A DNA stretch of 64,000 nt from Pseudomonas sp. M47T1 (GCF_000263855.1 NZ_AJWX01000019.1:1-64000), one strand, 5' to 3'. Shown: positions 1 to 8,626, counted from the first letter of the stretch. Program-made: numbers and translations. Notes: generated by a model not told the origin, from the sequence alone.

Positions 1-43
1 GGTCCGCTCCTACAGGTACCGTGCAGTCCTGCAGGAGCGGACC
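1..43. repeat. REP-type inverted repeat
   Basis: The arms at 1-15 and 29-43 are complementary with one mismatch and carry the GTCCGCTCCTACAG-type core common in P. putida REP elements. The following bases (44-60) continue with the CCGCGAAGG motif of such repeats. It lies just past the stop of the regulator gene, so it may also act as a transcript end. The element may extend left of the window. Confidence 0.65.
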
Positions 44-61
44 ATGTCCGCGAAGGCGGGG

Positions 62-784
62 TTACAGAGCCAACTCTGAACCCAACACCATTCCCAGTGC
101 ATTGCGCGCATCATCCAGCTGCACCAGGGTGGCCTGGCGCGCTGCCAGGGCGTCGCGGTTTTCGATGGCGGTGAGGATTGCCTTGTGCCGCGGCATGGCC
201 AACTCGTGCAGGTTGGGCCGCTGGTTGGAATGCTTCAACGCTTCGCGCAACGCCAATGCCAGCATGTTGCACAGGTGCGCCAGCAGATCGTTGTGGGTGG
301 CTTCGGCGATGCGGCTGTGGAAATCCAGGTCCGGTTGCAACAGCGCTTCGGGCGTGGGCGCCGCTTCCATGCGCTGGTAGGCCTCGCTGATCGACGCCAC
401 GTCCTCGGCTGTCGCGTGCTGTGCCGCCAGCGCTGCCGCTGCCGGTTCGATGATGGCCCGCACACTGGTCAGCAATGCGAAGAACTCGTTTTGCGGGCTG
501 CTTTGCATCAGCCAGTGCAGCACGTCCGGGTCCAGCAGGTGCCATTCGCGCCGCGCCTTCACCACCGTGCCCACCCGTGGCTTTGAATACACCAGCCCCT
601 TGGCCACCAGCACCCGCGTGGCTTCACGCAGCACCGGCCGGCTGACCGCGTATTCCTCACACAACAACGCTTCGGCGGGCAGCTTGTCATCAGGCTTCAG
701 CCGCCCGGAAACGATCTGCATGCCGATTTCCTGGACAATGCGCGCGTGCATGCTTTTGCGGTCGGAGGGTTTGCGGTAATCCAT
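62..784 (-). CDS. GntR-family regulator, FadR subfamily (FCD domain)
   Basis: A 240-residue transcription factor. The N-terminal winged helix is clear (LPAEALLCEEYAVSRPVLRE, the GntR recognition-helix region). The C-terminal helical half resembles FCD ligand domains, with a DFHSRIAEATHN metal/ligand motif and a later MPRHKAI histidine. It lies downstream of, and on the same strand as, the dehydratase at 963-2702. A FadR-type operator in the promoter of that gene (2791-2801) makes it the likely local repressor, relieved by a sugar acid or its keto-deoxy product. Start chosen at the ATG before DYRKP (782-784); no good ribosome site is visible, and an upstream ATG at 823 would add 13 low-complexity residues. 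Family call is firm; ligand is inferred. Confidence 0.88.
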   Translation of the reverse strand: MDYRKPSDRKSMHARIVQEIGMQIVSGRLKPDDKLPAEALLCEEYAVSRPVLREATRVLVAKGLVYSKPRVGTVVKARREWHLLDPDVLHWLMQSSPQNEFFALLTSVRAIIEPAAAALAAQHATAEDVASISEAYQRMEAAPTPEALLQPDLDFHSRIAEATHNDLLAHLCNMLALALREALKHSNQRPNLHELAMPRHKAILTAIENRDALAARQATLVQLDDARNALGMVLGSELAL

Positions 785-837
785 GGGGGAAGGGGTAGTC
801 CTGGGCGATGGTGAGGCGATCATAGCATCGCTGGGTG

Positions 838-953
838 CCCCCGTAGCAGCTGCCGCCAGGCTGCGAAGGCGCGCACAGCGTGCCCGCGATCAGCATGATA
901 CCGCCGAAGGTCCTGCGGACCTTTTCGCAGCCTGGCGGCAGCTCCTACGGGGG
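838..953. repeat. ~115-bp compound inverted repeat, copy 1
   Basis: Outer arms at 838-869 and 920-952 (GTAGCAGCTGCCGCCAGGC against GCCTGGCGGCAGCTCCTAC) pair with few mismatches. Inside is a second perfect hairpin, AAGGTCC-TGC-GGACCTT (907-923), followed by a run of G. A closely similar element lies at 37062-37177. It fills the gap between the dehydratase and its regulator gene. Confidence 0.75.
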
Positions 954-962
954 GGGCGGGTA

Positions 963-2702
963 TCAGTGGGAGTGGCGTGGCACTTCCGATCCGCGGCAAC
1001 CCACCAGGAAGTCAAAGTCGCACCCCTGATCCGCCTGCATCACATGGTCCACGTACAACTGCCGGTAACCGCCCGCCAGCAGGTTGTTCACCGGTGCCTG
1101 CCAATCAGCCAGGCGCGCTGTCAGTTCGGCGTCGCTGATGTCCAGGTGCAAGCGGCCTGTGGCGCAGTCCAGCTCGATGTAGTCACCTTCCTTCACCGCC
1201 GCCAACGGCCCACCGGCTGCCGCTTCTGGCGCCACGTGCAGCACCACGGTGCCATAGGCGGTGCCGCTCATGCGCGCGTCCGAGATACGCACCATGTCGG
1301 TCACGCCCTGGGCCAGCAGCTTGGCCGGCAGGCCCATGTTGCCCACTTCGGCCATGCCCGGGTAACCCTTGGGCCCGCAGTTTTTCATTACCAGAATGGA
1401 GTCGGCGTCCACGTCCAGTTCCGGGTCGTTGATGCGCGCCTTGTACTGGTCGAAGTTCTCGAACACCACCGCGCGACCACGGTGTTTCATCAGCGCAGGC
1501 GTGGCGGCAGAAGGCTTGAGCACGGCGCCCAAGGGGGCGAGGTTGCCGCGCAGCACGCAAATGCCGCCGTCGGCCACCAGCGGGTTGTCGATGGCGCGGA
1601 TGACTTCGTCGTCGCCATAGATGGGCGAGTTGCGCACGTTGTCCCACAGGCTCTTGCCGTTCACGGTCAGGGCCTGGGGGTTGGGGATCAGGTTGTTCTC
1701 CCCCAGGCGCCGCAGCACGGCGGGCAGGCCGCCGGCGTAGTAGAACTCTTCCATCAGGAAACGCCCGGAAGGTTGCAGGTCCACCAGGGTGGGCGTGCCA
1801 CGGCCGATGCGCGTCCAGTCGTCCAGTTCCAGGTCCACGCCGATGCGGCCGGCGATGGCCTTCAGGTGGATGACCGCGTTGGTGGAGCCGCCGATGGCGG
1901 CGTTGACGCGAATGGCATTCTCGAAGGCTTCGCGGGTGAGGATCTTCGACAGCCGCAGGTCTTCTTTCACCATCTCCACCGCGCGCATGCCCGACATGTG
2001 TGCGAGCACGTAGCGCCGCGAATCCACCGCCGGGATGGCGGCGTTGTGCGGCAGCGAGGTGCCCAGGGCTTCGGCCATGCAGGCCATGGTGGACGCAGTG
2101 CCCATGGTGTTGCAGGTACCGGCCGAGCGTGACATGCCGGCTTCGGCCGAGAGGAACTCGTCCAGGCTGATCTGCCCGGCTTTCAGCGATTCATGCATCT
2201 GCCAGACGATGGTGCCGGCACCAATGTCGCGGCCCTTGTGCTTGCCGTTGAGCATCGGCCCACCGGTGACAACGATGGCCGGAACGTCGCAGCTGGCTGC
2301 GCCCATCAGCAGGGCAGGGGTGGTCTTGTCACAGCCGGTCAGCAGCACCACGCCGTCGATAGGGTTGCCGCGAATGGCTTCCTCCACGTCCATGCTGGCC
2401 AGGTTACGGGTGAGCATGGCGGTGGGGCGCAAGTTGGATTCGCCATTGGAGAACACCGGAAACTCCACCGGGAAACCGCCGGCTTCCAGCACGCCGCGTT
2501 TCACGTGTTCGGCAATGGTGCGGAAATGGGCGTTGCACGGGGTCAGCTCAGACCAGGTGTTGCAAATGCCAATGATCGGTTTGCCATGGAATTGATGGTC
2601 GGCGATGCCCTGGTTCTTCATCCAGCTGCGGTACATGAAGCCGTTCTTGTCGGCGGTACCAAACCATTGGGCCGAACGCAGGGTAGGTTTCTTATCAGAC
2701 AT
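963..2702 (-). CDS. IlvD/Edd-family sugar-acid dehydratase (L-arabinonate dehydratase-like)
   Basis: A 579-residue Fe-S dehydratase that should convert an aldonic acid to its 2-keto-3-deoxy acid in the cytoplasm. Three cysteines in family motifs, C56 (ELTPCNAH), C124 (LTGCDKTTP) and C197 (SAGTCNTMG), would hold the cluster. Their spacing and the protein length match, as I recall, the characterised Rhizobium L-arabinonate dehydratase rather than IlvD (about 560-615) or Edd (about 605). The start ATG at 2700-2702 is the first residue of MSDKKPTLRSAQWF. It is divergent from the MFS gene at 2889, with a FadR-type operator between, and the downstream gene on its strand is the regulator. Family certain; the exact substrate (arabinonate, xylonate, galactonate or another) cannot be read from sequence. 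Confidence 0.88.
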   Translation of the reverse strand: MSDKKPTLRSAQWFGTADKNGFMYRSWMKNQGIADHQFHGKPIIGICNTWSELTPCNAHFRTIAEHVKRGVLEAGGFPVEFPVFSNGESNLRPTAMLTRNLASMDVEEAIRGNPIDGVVLLTGCDKTTPALLMGAASCDVPAIVVTGGPMLNGKHKGRDIGAGTIVWQMHESLKAGQISLDEFLSAEAGMSRSAGTCNTMGTASTMACMAEALGTSLPHNAAIPAVDSRRYVLAHMSGMRAVEMVKEDLRLSKILTREAFENAIRVNAAIGGSTNAVIHLKAIAGRIGVDLELDDWTRIGRGTPTLVDLQPSGRFLMEEFYYAGGLPAVLRRLGENNLIPNPQALTVNGKSLWDNVRNSPIYGDDEVIRAIDNPLVADGGICVLRGNLAPLGAVLKPSAATPALMKHRGRAVVFENFDQYKARINDPELDVDADSILVMKNCGPKGYPGMAEVGNMGLPAKLLAQGVTDMVRISDARMSGTAYGTVVLHVAPEAAAGGPLAAVKEGDYIELDCATGRLHLDISDAELTARLADWQAPVNNLLAGGYRQLYVDHVMQADQGCDFDFLVGCRGSEVPRHSH

Positions 2703-2778
2703 GGGGATTCTCTTATTGTAAGACTTAATGGCGGCGCTGATAGCTAAAATAGGCCTAAAAACCTGTCATGTGAAGCCG

Positions 2779-2807
2779 TTGTCGATTAAATAGTAATACT
2801 ATATAGT
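2779..2807 (+). promoter_or_regulatory. Sigma70-like promoter with embedded FadR-type operator
   Basis: A -35 TTGTCG (2779-2784), 17-bp spacer and -10 TATAGT (2802-2807) precede the permease gene. The sequence TAGTAATACTA at 2791-2801, inside the spacer, is an exact match to the FadR-subfamily operator form TNGTNNTACNA and is the centre of a 13-bp palindrome (ATAGT-AAT-ACTAT, 2790-2802). A repressor bound there would block this promoter and probably the divergent dehydratase promoter. Hexamers are my reading, not mapped. Confidence 0.6.
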
Positions 2808-2888
2808 CGATCGCAACGGAGGACGGCTGGCAGTTGTACGCGCCTGCACGATCCCCATCCATAACAAGAACAATTGGAGACCGTTGCC

Positions 2889-4220
2889 ATGAGCGAAGAA
2901 TTGCGCCTGATAAGGCGTATGACCCTCAAGCTGATCCCCTTCCTGATACTGCTGTACCTGGTGGCCTACGTGGACCGTTCGGCCGTGGGCTTCGCCAAAC
3001 TGCACATGGGCAGTGACGTGGGTATCGGCGATGCCGCCTACGGCATGGGCGCCGGGCTGTTTTTCATCGGTTACTTCCTCCTGGAAATTCCCAGCAACCT
3101 GCTGCTGACCCGCTTCGGCGCGCGGCGCTGGTTTGCCCGCATCATGATCACCTGGGGCGCCATCACCATTGGCATGGCTTTCGTCCAGGGCCCCAACAGC
3201 TTCTATGTGATGCGCTTGCTGCTTGGCGCCGCCGAGGCCGGCTTCTTCCCTGGCGTGCTGTACTACATCACCCAGTGGTTCCCGGTGCGTCACCGCGGCA
3301 AGATCCTTGGCCTGTTCATCCTTTCCCAGCCCATTGCCATGATGATCACCGGCCCGGTGTCGGGTGGTTTGCTGGGTATGGATGGCGTGCTGGGCCTGCA
3401 CGGCTGGCAATGGCTGTTCATCGCCATTGGTACCCCGGCGCTGTTGCTCACCTGGCCGGTACTACGTTGGCTGCCTGATGGCCCTGCGCAGGTGAAATGG
3501 ATGACCGACGTGGAGAAAGGCTGGCTGACCGGCGAGTTGAACAAGGACCTCGCTGCCTATGGCCAGACCCGCCACGGCAACCCCCTGCATGCCCTCAAGG
3601 ACGTTCGCGTGCTGCTGCTGGCGCTGTTCTACCTGCCGGTAACGTTGAGCATCTATGGCCTGGGGCTGTGGTTGCCGACGCTGATCAAGCAGTTCGGCGG
3701 CAGTGACCTGGTGACCGGCTTCGTGTCGTCGGTGCCCTATGTGTTCGGCATCGTCGGCCTGCTGATTGTGCCGCGCAGCTCCGACCGTCTGAATGACCGC
3801 TATGGCCACCTGGCCGTGCTGTACGTGCTGGGCGCCGCCGGCCTGTTCTTCAGCGCCTGGCTCAGCGTGCCGGTGCTGCAACTGGCGGCGCTGAGCCTGG
3901 TGGCGTTCTCGCTGTTTTCCTGCACGGCGGTGTTCTGGACATTGCCGGGGCGCTTCTTCGCCGGGGCCAGTGCGGCTGCGGGTATTGCCCTGATCAACTC
4001 GGTGGGCAACCTGGGTGGCTATATCGGCCCCTTCGTCATCGGTGCGCTCAAGGAGTACACCGGCACCCTGGCCAGCGGCCTGTATTTCCTCACGGCCGTG
4101 ATGCTGTTCGGCCTCGTCTTGACTGGCGTGGTCTACCGCCTGCTGGAGCGCCGCCACGCGCTGCCGGCCGAGCAGTTCGCCGCCAGTGCCCGCAGCGCGC
4201 AACCCAGCGCGCGAACCTGA
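2889..4220 (+). CDS. MFS transporter, anion:cation symporter (ACS) type
   Basis: A 443-residue inner-membrane permease with about 12 hydrophobic segments and motifs of the ACS family: DRSAVGFAKLHM in the first segment, RFGARRWFARIMITWG after the third, and PGVLYYITQWFP in the fifth. This family takes up hexonates, hexarates and tartrate-like acids by proton symport, which fits the dehydratase and keto-acid enzymes around it. ATG at 2889 is chosen because GGAGA lies 8 bases upstream; a TTG at 2874 would add five residues. First gene of a plus-strand operon with the FAH-fold enzyme (21-bp gap) and the aldehyde dehydrogenase. A second ACS permease follows at 6955. Confidence 0.88.
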   Translation: MSEELRLIRRMTLKLIPFLILLYLVAYVDRSAVGFAKLHMGSDVGIGDAAYGMGAGLFFIGYFLLEIPSNLLLTRFGARRWFARIMITWGAITIGMAFVQGPNSFYVMRLLLGAAEAGFFPGVLYYITQWFPVRHRGKILGLFILSQPIAMMITGPVSGGLLGMDGVLGLHGWQWLFIAIGTPALLLTWPVLRWLPDGPAQVKWMTDVEKGWLTGELNKDLAAYGQTRHGNPLHALKDVRVLLLALFYLPVTLSIYGLGLWLPTLIKQFGGSDLVTGFVSSVPYVFGIVGLLIVPRSSDRLNDRYGHLAVLYVLGAAGLFFSAWLSVPVLQLAALSLVAFSLFSCTAVFWTLPGRFFAGASAAAGIALINSVGNLGGYIGPFVIGALKEYTGTLASGLYFLTAVMLFGLVLTGVVYRLLERRHALPAEQFAASARSAQPSART

Positions 4221-4241
4221 ATAACAAAAGGGAGCATCAAC

Positions 4242-5234
4242 ATGCGTCTAGTGCAATTTCTGTTGAGCGATGGCCAGCGCCGTGTTGGCCTGGTGGACAG
4301 CGACCGCGTGCACGAAGTGCGCGGCGCCGACAGCGTGCGCGAGCTGGCCCTGGCAGCCATTGAAGCCGGTGTGGGCCTGGCCCGTCACGTCGACGACCTG
4401 GGCCTTGGCCAGCACCACGATTACCGCCAGTTGCTGGAGGACGGCCGCATTCTGCCGCCGCTGGACCACCCGGACCCAGCGCACATGCTGATCACCGGCA
4501 CCGGCCTGACTCACCTGGGCAGCGCTGCCACTCGCGACAAGATGCACCAGCAGGTGGGCGATGAAGCCGCCATCACCGACAGCATGAAAATATTCAAGTG
4601 GGGCCTGGAAGGCGGCAAACCTGCGGCGGGCCAGGCCGGGGTCCAGCCGGAGTGGTTCTACAAGGGCGACGGCAGCATCGTAGTGGCGCCGGGTGGCGAG
4701 TTTCCCGTGCCGCCCTTTGCCGAAGACGCGGGCGAGGAGCCGGAACTGGGCGGCCTTTACGTGATTGGTCATGATGGCAAGCCTTACCGCCTGGGCTTTG
4801 CCCTGGGCAACGAGTTTTCCGACCACGTGATGGAGCGCAAGAACTACCTCTACCTGGCCCACTCCAAACTGCGCCACTGCGCCTATGGCCCGGAACTGCG
4901 CGTGGGCGAGTTGCCAACTCACCTGGCCGGCACCAGCCGTATCTGGCGTGACGGCAACGTGCTGTGGGAAAAGGAGTTCCTCAGCGGTGAAGGCAACATG
5001 TGCCACAGCTTCGACAACCTGGAATACCACCACTTCAAGTATGCGCAGTTCCTGCGCCCGGGCGATGTGCACATACACTTCTTTGGCACCGCCACCTTGT
5101 CCTTCGCCGACGGCATCAGCACTCAGGCAGGCGATCGCTTCGAGATCAGCCTGGACGAATTCGGCGCGCCGCTGAGCAACACGGTGGGGCGTGGCGAGGC
5201 GGCGTTCGTGCCGGGTGGCATTGGCAAACTCTGA
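4242..5234 (+). CDS. FAH-fold AraD1-family protein, probable 2-keto-3-deoxy acid dehydratase
   Basis: 330 residues. The C-terminal half carries the fumarylacetoacetate hydrolase fold signature (YRLGFALGNEFSDHVME, with acidic metal ligands) and a late GDRFEISLDEFG strand pair. Relatives in Weimberg-type pathways remove water from 2-keto-3-deoxy-pentonates to give alpha-ketoglutarate semialdehyde, exactly the step needed between the IlvD/Edd enzyme (963-2702) and the aldehyde dehydrogenase that starts 9 bp downstream. Ribosome site GGGAG about 10 bases before the ATG. An alternative would be a hydrolase or aldolase-like role, as the fold is used for both; context favours dehydratase. Confidence 0.82.
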   Translation: MRLVQFLLSDGQRRVGLVDSDRVHEVRGADSVRELALAAIEAGVGLARHVDDLGLGQHHDYRQLLEDGRILPPLDHPDPAHMLITGTGLTHLGSAATRDKMHQQVGDEAAITDSMKIFKWGLEGGKPAAGQAGVQPEWFYKGDGSIVVAPGGEFPVPPFAEDAGEEPELGGLYVIGHDGKPYRLGFALGNEFSDHVMERKNYLYLAHSKLRHCAYGPELRVGELPTHLAGTSRIWRDGNVLWEKEFLSGEGNMCHSFDNLEYHHFKYAQFLRPGDVHIHFFGTATLSFADGISTQAGDRFEISLDEFGAPLSNTVGRGEAAFVPGGIGKL

Positions 5235-5243
5235 GGAGGTCTC

Positions 5244-6818
5244 ATGATTCGTGGTCATAACTACATTGGCGGTCGTCGCAGCGCCCAGGGCTCGGTGATT
5301 GTCAAAAGCGTCGATGCCGCCACCGGTGCCGAGTTACCATTCAATTTTCACCAGGCCACTGCTGAAGAAGTGGACGCCGCCGCTCGTGCCGCCCAGGCGG
5401 CCTACCCGTTGTACCGCGTTTTGAGCGCCGAACGCCGGGCGCAGTTTCTTGAGGCGGTTGCCGACGAACTGGACGCGCTGGGGGACGATTTCGTCGCCCT
5501 GGTTACCCAGGAAACCGCATTGCCGGCGGCCCGTATCCTGGGCGAGCGCGGCCGCACCAGCGGGCAGATGCGCTTGTTCGCCAAGGTGTTGCGCCGCGGT
5601 GATTTCTACGGCGCACGCATTGACCAGGCGCTGCCCCAGCGCACGCCGCTGCCACGCCCGGACTTGCGCCAATACCGTATTGGCGTGGGCCCGGTGGCGG
5701 TGTTCGGTGCCAGTAACTTTCCCCTGGCATTTTCCACGGCCGGTGGCGATACCGCTGCGGCGCTGGCGGCCGGCTGCCCGGTGGTGTTCAAGGCCCACAG
5801 CGGCCACATGGCCACGGCTGAGCGTGTGGCCGATGCGATCATTCGCGCCGCCGAGCGCACCGAGATGCCGGCGGGCGTGTTCAACATGATCTACGGCGCC
5901 GGGGTAGGGGAGGCGCTGGTCAAGCACCCGGCTATCCAGGCCGTGGGCTTCACCGGTTCGCTGAAGGGCGGTCGCGCCTTGTGTGACATGGCGGCGGCGC
6001 GTGCGCAGCCGATTCCGGTGTTCGCCGAAATGTCGAGCATCAACCCGGTGATCCTGCTGCCCCAGGCCCTGGAGGTACGCGGCGAGACCGTCGCCCGTGA
6101 GCTGACCGCCTCGGTGGTACAGGGCTGCGGACAGTTCTGCACCAACCCAGGCCTGGTTATTGGCCTGCGCTCGCCCGGTTTCAGCGTGTTCACCCAGCAA
6201 CTGGCCGCCGCCATGGGCGCCCAGCCGGCGCAGACGATGCTCAACGCCGGCACGTTGCGCAGCTACGCCAAGGGCCTGGAGGCGTTGCATGCTCACACCG
6301 GCATTCGTCACCTGGCCGGCAGTAGCCAGCAAGGTGCGCAAGCGCAGCCGCAATTGTTCCAGGCCGATGTCAGCCTGCTGCTCAATGGCGATGAGGTGCT
6401 TCAGGAAGAAGTGTTCGGGCCCACCACGATTCTGCTCGAGGTGGCGGATCAGTACCAGCTCAACGCCGCCATCACCGCGCTTCACGGCCAGCTGACGGCA
6501 ACCGTGATTGGCGAGCCGGCTGACTTCAGGCACCACGCTGAACTGACGGCGCTGCTGGAACAGAAGGTGGGGCGCATCCTGCTCAATGGTTATCCCACCG
6601 GCGTTGAGGTGTGCGAAGCCATGGTGCACGGCGGGCCTTACCCCGCCACGTCGGATTCGCGCGGCACCTCGGTGGGCACCCTGGCCATCGACCGCTTCCT
6701 GCGGCCGGTGTGCTTCCAGAACTACCCCGATGACATGCTCCCCGAACCGCTGCGCAACGCCAACCCGCTGGGCATCACCCGGCTGGTGGATGGCCAGCCC
6801 AGCCGCGCTGCGCTCTAG
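5244..6818 (+). CDS. NAD(P)-dependent aldehyde dehydrogenase, alpha-ketoglutarate-semialdehyde type
   Basis: 524 residues, longer than ordinary aldehyde dehydrogenases and typical of the ketoglutarate-semialdehyde group. Catalytic residues are visible: N158 (GASNFP), K183 (VFKAHSGH), E262 (FAEMSSINP) and C299 (GCGQFCTNPG). It would oxidise 2,5-dioxopentanoate to alpha-ketoglutarate, feeding the TCA cycle and completing the pathway started by the two dehydratases. A strong AGGAGGT ribosome site lies at 5235, only 9 bp after the previous stop, so translation is tightly linked. Cofactor preference cannot be read here. Confidence 0.88.
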   Translation: MIRGHNYIGGRRSAQGSVIVKSVDAATGAELPFNFHQATAEEVDAAARAAQAAYPLYRVLSAERRAQFLEAVADELDALGDDFVALVTQETALPAARILGERGRTSGQMRLFAKVLRRGDFYGARIDQALPQRTPLPRPDLRQYRIGVGPVAVFGASNFPLAFSTAGGDTAAALAAGCPVVFKAHSGHMATAERVADAIIRAAERTEMPAGVFNMIYGAGVGEALVKHPAIQAVGFTGSLKGGRALCDMAAARAQPIPVFAEMSSINPVILLPQALEVRGETVARELTASVVQGCGQFCTNPGLVIGLRSPGFSVFTQQLAAAMGAQPAQTMLNAGTLRSYAKGLEALHAHTGIRHLAGSSQQGAQAQPQLFQADVSLLLNGDEVLQEEVFGPTTILLEVADQYQLNAAITALHGQLTATVIGEPADFRHHAELTALLEQKVGRILLNGYPTGVEVCEAMVHGGPYPATSDSRGTSVGTLAIDRFLRPVCFQNYPDDMLPEPLRNANPLGITRLVDGQPSRAAL

Positions 6819-6840
6819 ACAGAGCCAACAGCTTGGCCAG

Positions 6841-6908
6841 GTGGGGGCGGGCGGTGCCCGCGAAGCAGGCACCGCGGTGTTCCCTTCGCGGGCAGCGCCC
6901 GCTCCCAC
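6841..6908. repeat. REP-type inverted repeat
   Basis: Arms GTGGGGGCGGGCGGTGCCCG (6841-6860, continuing CGAAG) and CTTCGCGGGCAGCGCCCGCT (6884-6903, continuing to 6908) form a long imperfect stem. The TGCCCGCGAAG core is the usual P. putida REP motif. It sits between the dehydrogenase and the second permease and may attenuate or stabilise the operon transcript. Confidence 0.75.
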
Positions 6909-6954
6909 GGGTGATTCGGCAAGGCAAACACCACAACAATAAGAGAGGTGTGAC

Positions 6955-8280
6955 ATGGCCACGCAAACCGCTGCACTGGATACCCGCGCCCGCGAATTGT
7001 CCGAAGACGCGCTGTACCGCAAGGTCAACTGGCGGATCGTGCCGCTGTTCATCCTGTGCTTTCTGTTCGCCTACCTCGACCGGGTCAACATCAGCTTCGC
7101 CAAGCTGGAAATGCAGAGCGACCTGGGCTTCAGCGACACGGTCTATGGCCTGGGGGCCAGCCTGTTCTTCGTCGGTTACTTCCTGTTCGAAGTACCCAGC
7201 AACATGCTCCTTCACAAGATCGGTGCGCGGGTGTGGATTGCGCGAATCATGATCACCTGGGGCCTGACTTCCGCCTGCATGATGCTGGTGCAGGGCGAGT
7301 TCTGGTTCTACACCCTGCGCTTTCTGATCGGGGTGATGGAGGCCGGCTTTGTGCCGGGCGTGCTGTACTTCTTCACGCAGTGGTACCCGGCGGGGCGGCG
7401 GGCCAGGGTGAACAGCTATTTCAAAAGCTCCATCTGCCTGTGCGGCGTGGTGGGCGGGCCGCTGGCCGGCCTGATTCTCGGCACGCTGGACGGCGCTCAC
7501 GGGCTGGCCGGGTGGAAGTGGCTGTTCCTGCTGGAAGCGCTGCCGTCCATTGTGCTGGGTTTCGTGGTGCTGTGGTTCGTCAGTGACCGCATTGAACAGG
7601 CCAAATGGCTGTCACCGCACGAGAAGCAATTGATGCTCGAACGCATGGCCGCCGAGCCCACCAGCACGGCGTCGCACTCGCTCGTCGGGCTGTGGAAGCA
7701 CCCTACCACCTACGTGATGTCGACCATCTACCTGTGCCTGGTCATGGCCCTGACCGGCCTGCTGTTCTGGATGCCGCAACTGATCCGCAGCGCCGGCGTG
7801 GCCGATACGCTGCACATCGGCCTGCTGACCACCTTGCCCTACATCGGCGCTGCCGCCTTCAACCTGTTGATGGGCATCAGTTCGGATCGCCGCGGCGAGC
7901 GCCGCTGGCACATGGCGAGTTGCGCGCTGCTGTGCGCCATTGGCTACCTGGTGTGCGCCGCTTTTGCCGGGCAACTGCTGCCGCTGATGCTGGGGTTGAG
8001 CCTGATCATGGCCGGGCTGATCGCCTGGATGCCGATATTCTGGACCATCCCGCCGCGCTTTCTCAGTGGCATGGCAGCTGCGGCCGGCATAGCGCTGATC
8101 AACTCCCTGGGCCAGTTGGGCGGCGTGATCGCTCCTTACATGATCGGCCGCATCAAGGACCTCACGGGCGCGGCCACGCCGGCGCTGTATGTGCTGAGTA
8201 TTATCAGCCTGCTGGCCGCAGCCCTGATTCTATGGGCTATCCCGCGACGCTATTACACGCCTCAGGGTGCGACAGATTGA
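6955..8280 (+). CDS. MFS transporter, ACS type (second in cluster)
   Basis: A 441-residue permease of the same family as 2889-4220, with YLDRVNISFAKLEM, IGARVWIARIMITWG and PGVLYFFTQWYP in the same places and about 12 membrane segments. An AGAGAGGTG ribosome site precedes the ATG. It is separated from the dehydrogenase by 136 bp that hold a REP hairpin, so it may be expressed at a lower or separate level. Having two related permeases in one catabolic cluster suggests either two related sugar acids or high- and low-affinity uptake of one; sequence alone does not decide. Confidence 0.88.
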   Translation: MATQTAALDTRARELSEDALYRKVNWRIVPLFILCFLFAYLDRVNISFAKLEMQSDLGFSDTVYGLGASLFFVGYFLFEVPSNMLLHKIGARVWIARIMITWGLTSACMMLVQGEFWFYTLRFLIGVMEAGFVPGVLYFFTQWYPAGRRARVNSYFKSSICLCGVVGGPLAGLILGTLDGAHGLAGWKWLFLLEALPSIVLGFVVLWFVSDRIEQAKWLSPHEKQLMLERMAAEPTSTASHSLVGLWKHPTTYVMSTIYLCLVMALTGLLFWMPQLIRSAGVADTLHIGLLTTLPYIGAAAFNLLMGISSDRRGERRWHMASCALLCAIGYLVCAAFAGQLLPLMLGLSLIMAGLIAWMPIFWTIPPRFLSGMAAAAGIALINSLGQLGGVIAPYMIGRIKDLTGAATPALYVLSIISLLAAALILWAIPRRYYTPQGATD

Positions 8281-8347
8281 AGCAGAAACCGGTTTCAAAT
8301 CGGCCGATTTGGCCTATGATAGGCGCCTCTCCACCCCTTTATGAAAG

Positions 8348-8626
8348 ATGGTCATGACCGGCCTTACCGAACAACTAGAAACAAGCGGCATGCTGCTGAT
8401 CAATGGTTTGCATGTCTTTGATTTTGTCCTGGACGCGGGCGAACTGCGCATCGAATGCATGGATGGGCGCGAGCTCAAGCGCTGGCGCTTCACTGCCGAG
8501 CAATTGGCGGCGGCGCGCTTCGATGATGCGCAACAGTCCTGGGAAATCAGCAACGACACCGGCAGCTATCAACTAGTCTGCCTCAGTGGTTTCTCTGCAA
8601 GTGATGAGGATGACGAACAGGAATAA
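8348..8626 (+). CDS. Small conserved-looking hypothetical protein (92 aa)
   Basis: Soluble 92-residue acidic protein with no signal peptide or membrane segment; it ends in a DEDDEQE tail. It resembles uncharacterised small Pseudomonas proteins (possibly DUF5629), but I cannot name a function. Codon use has the high third-position GC of its neighbours. Two in-frame ATGs lie at 8348 and 8354, with only a weak GAAAG ribosome site upstream. It stands alone between the sugar-acid cluster and the lactonase gene. Confidence 0.7.
   Translation: MVMTGLTEQLETSGMLLINGLHVFDFVLDAGELRIECMDGRELKRWRFTAEQLAAARFDDAQQSWEISNDTGSYQLVCLSGFSASDEDDEQE

Noticed and set aside
783..2132. 449-codon open frame opposite the IlvD/Edd dehydratase
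   Set aside because: Begins inside the regulator's start region and runs through a repeat; the translation is His/Val/Gln-rich and matches nothing.
5334..7052. 572-codon open frame opposite the aldehyde dehydrogenase
   Set aside because: Composition is that of antisense GC-rich codons, no start signal, and it overlaps a clear enzyme gene and a REP element.
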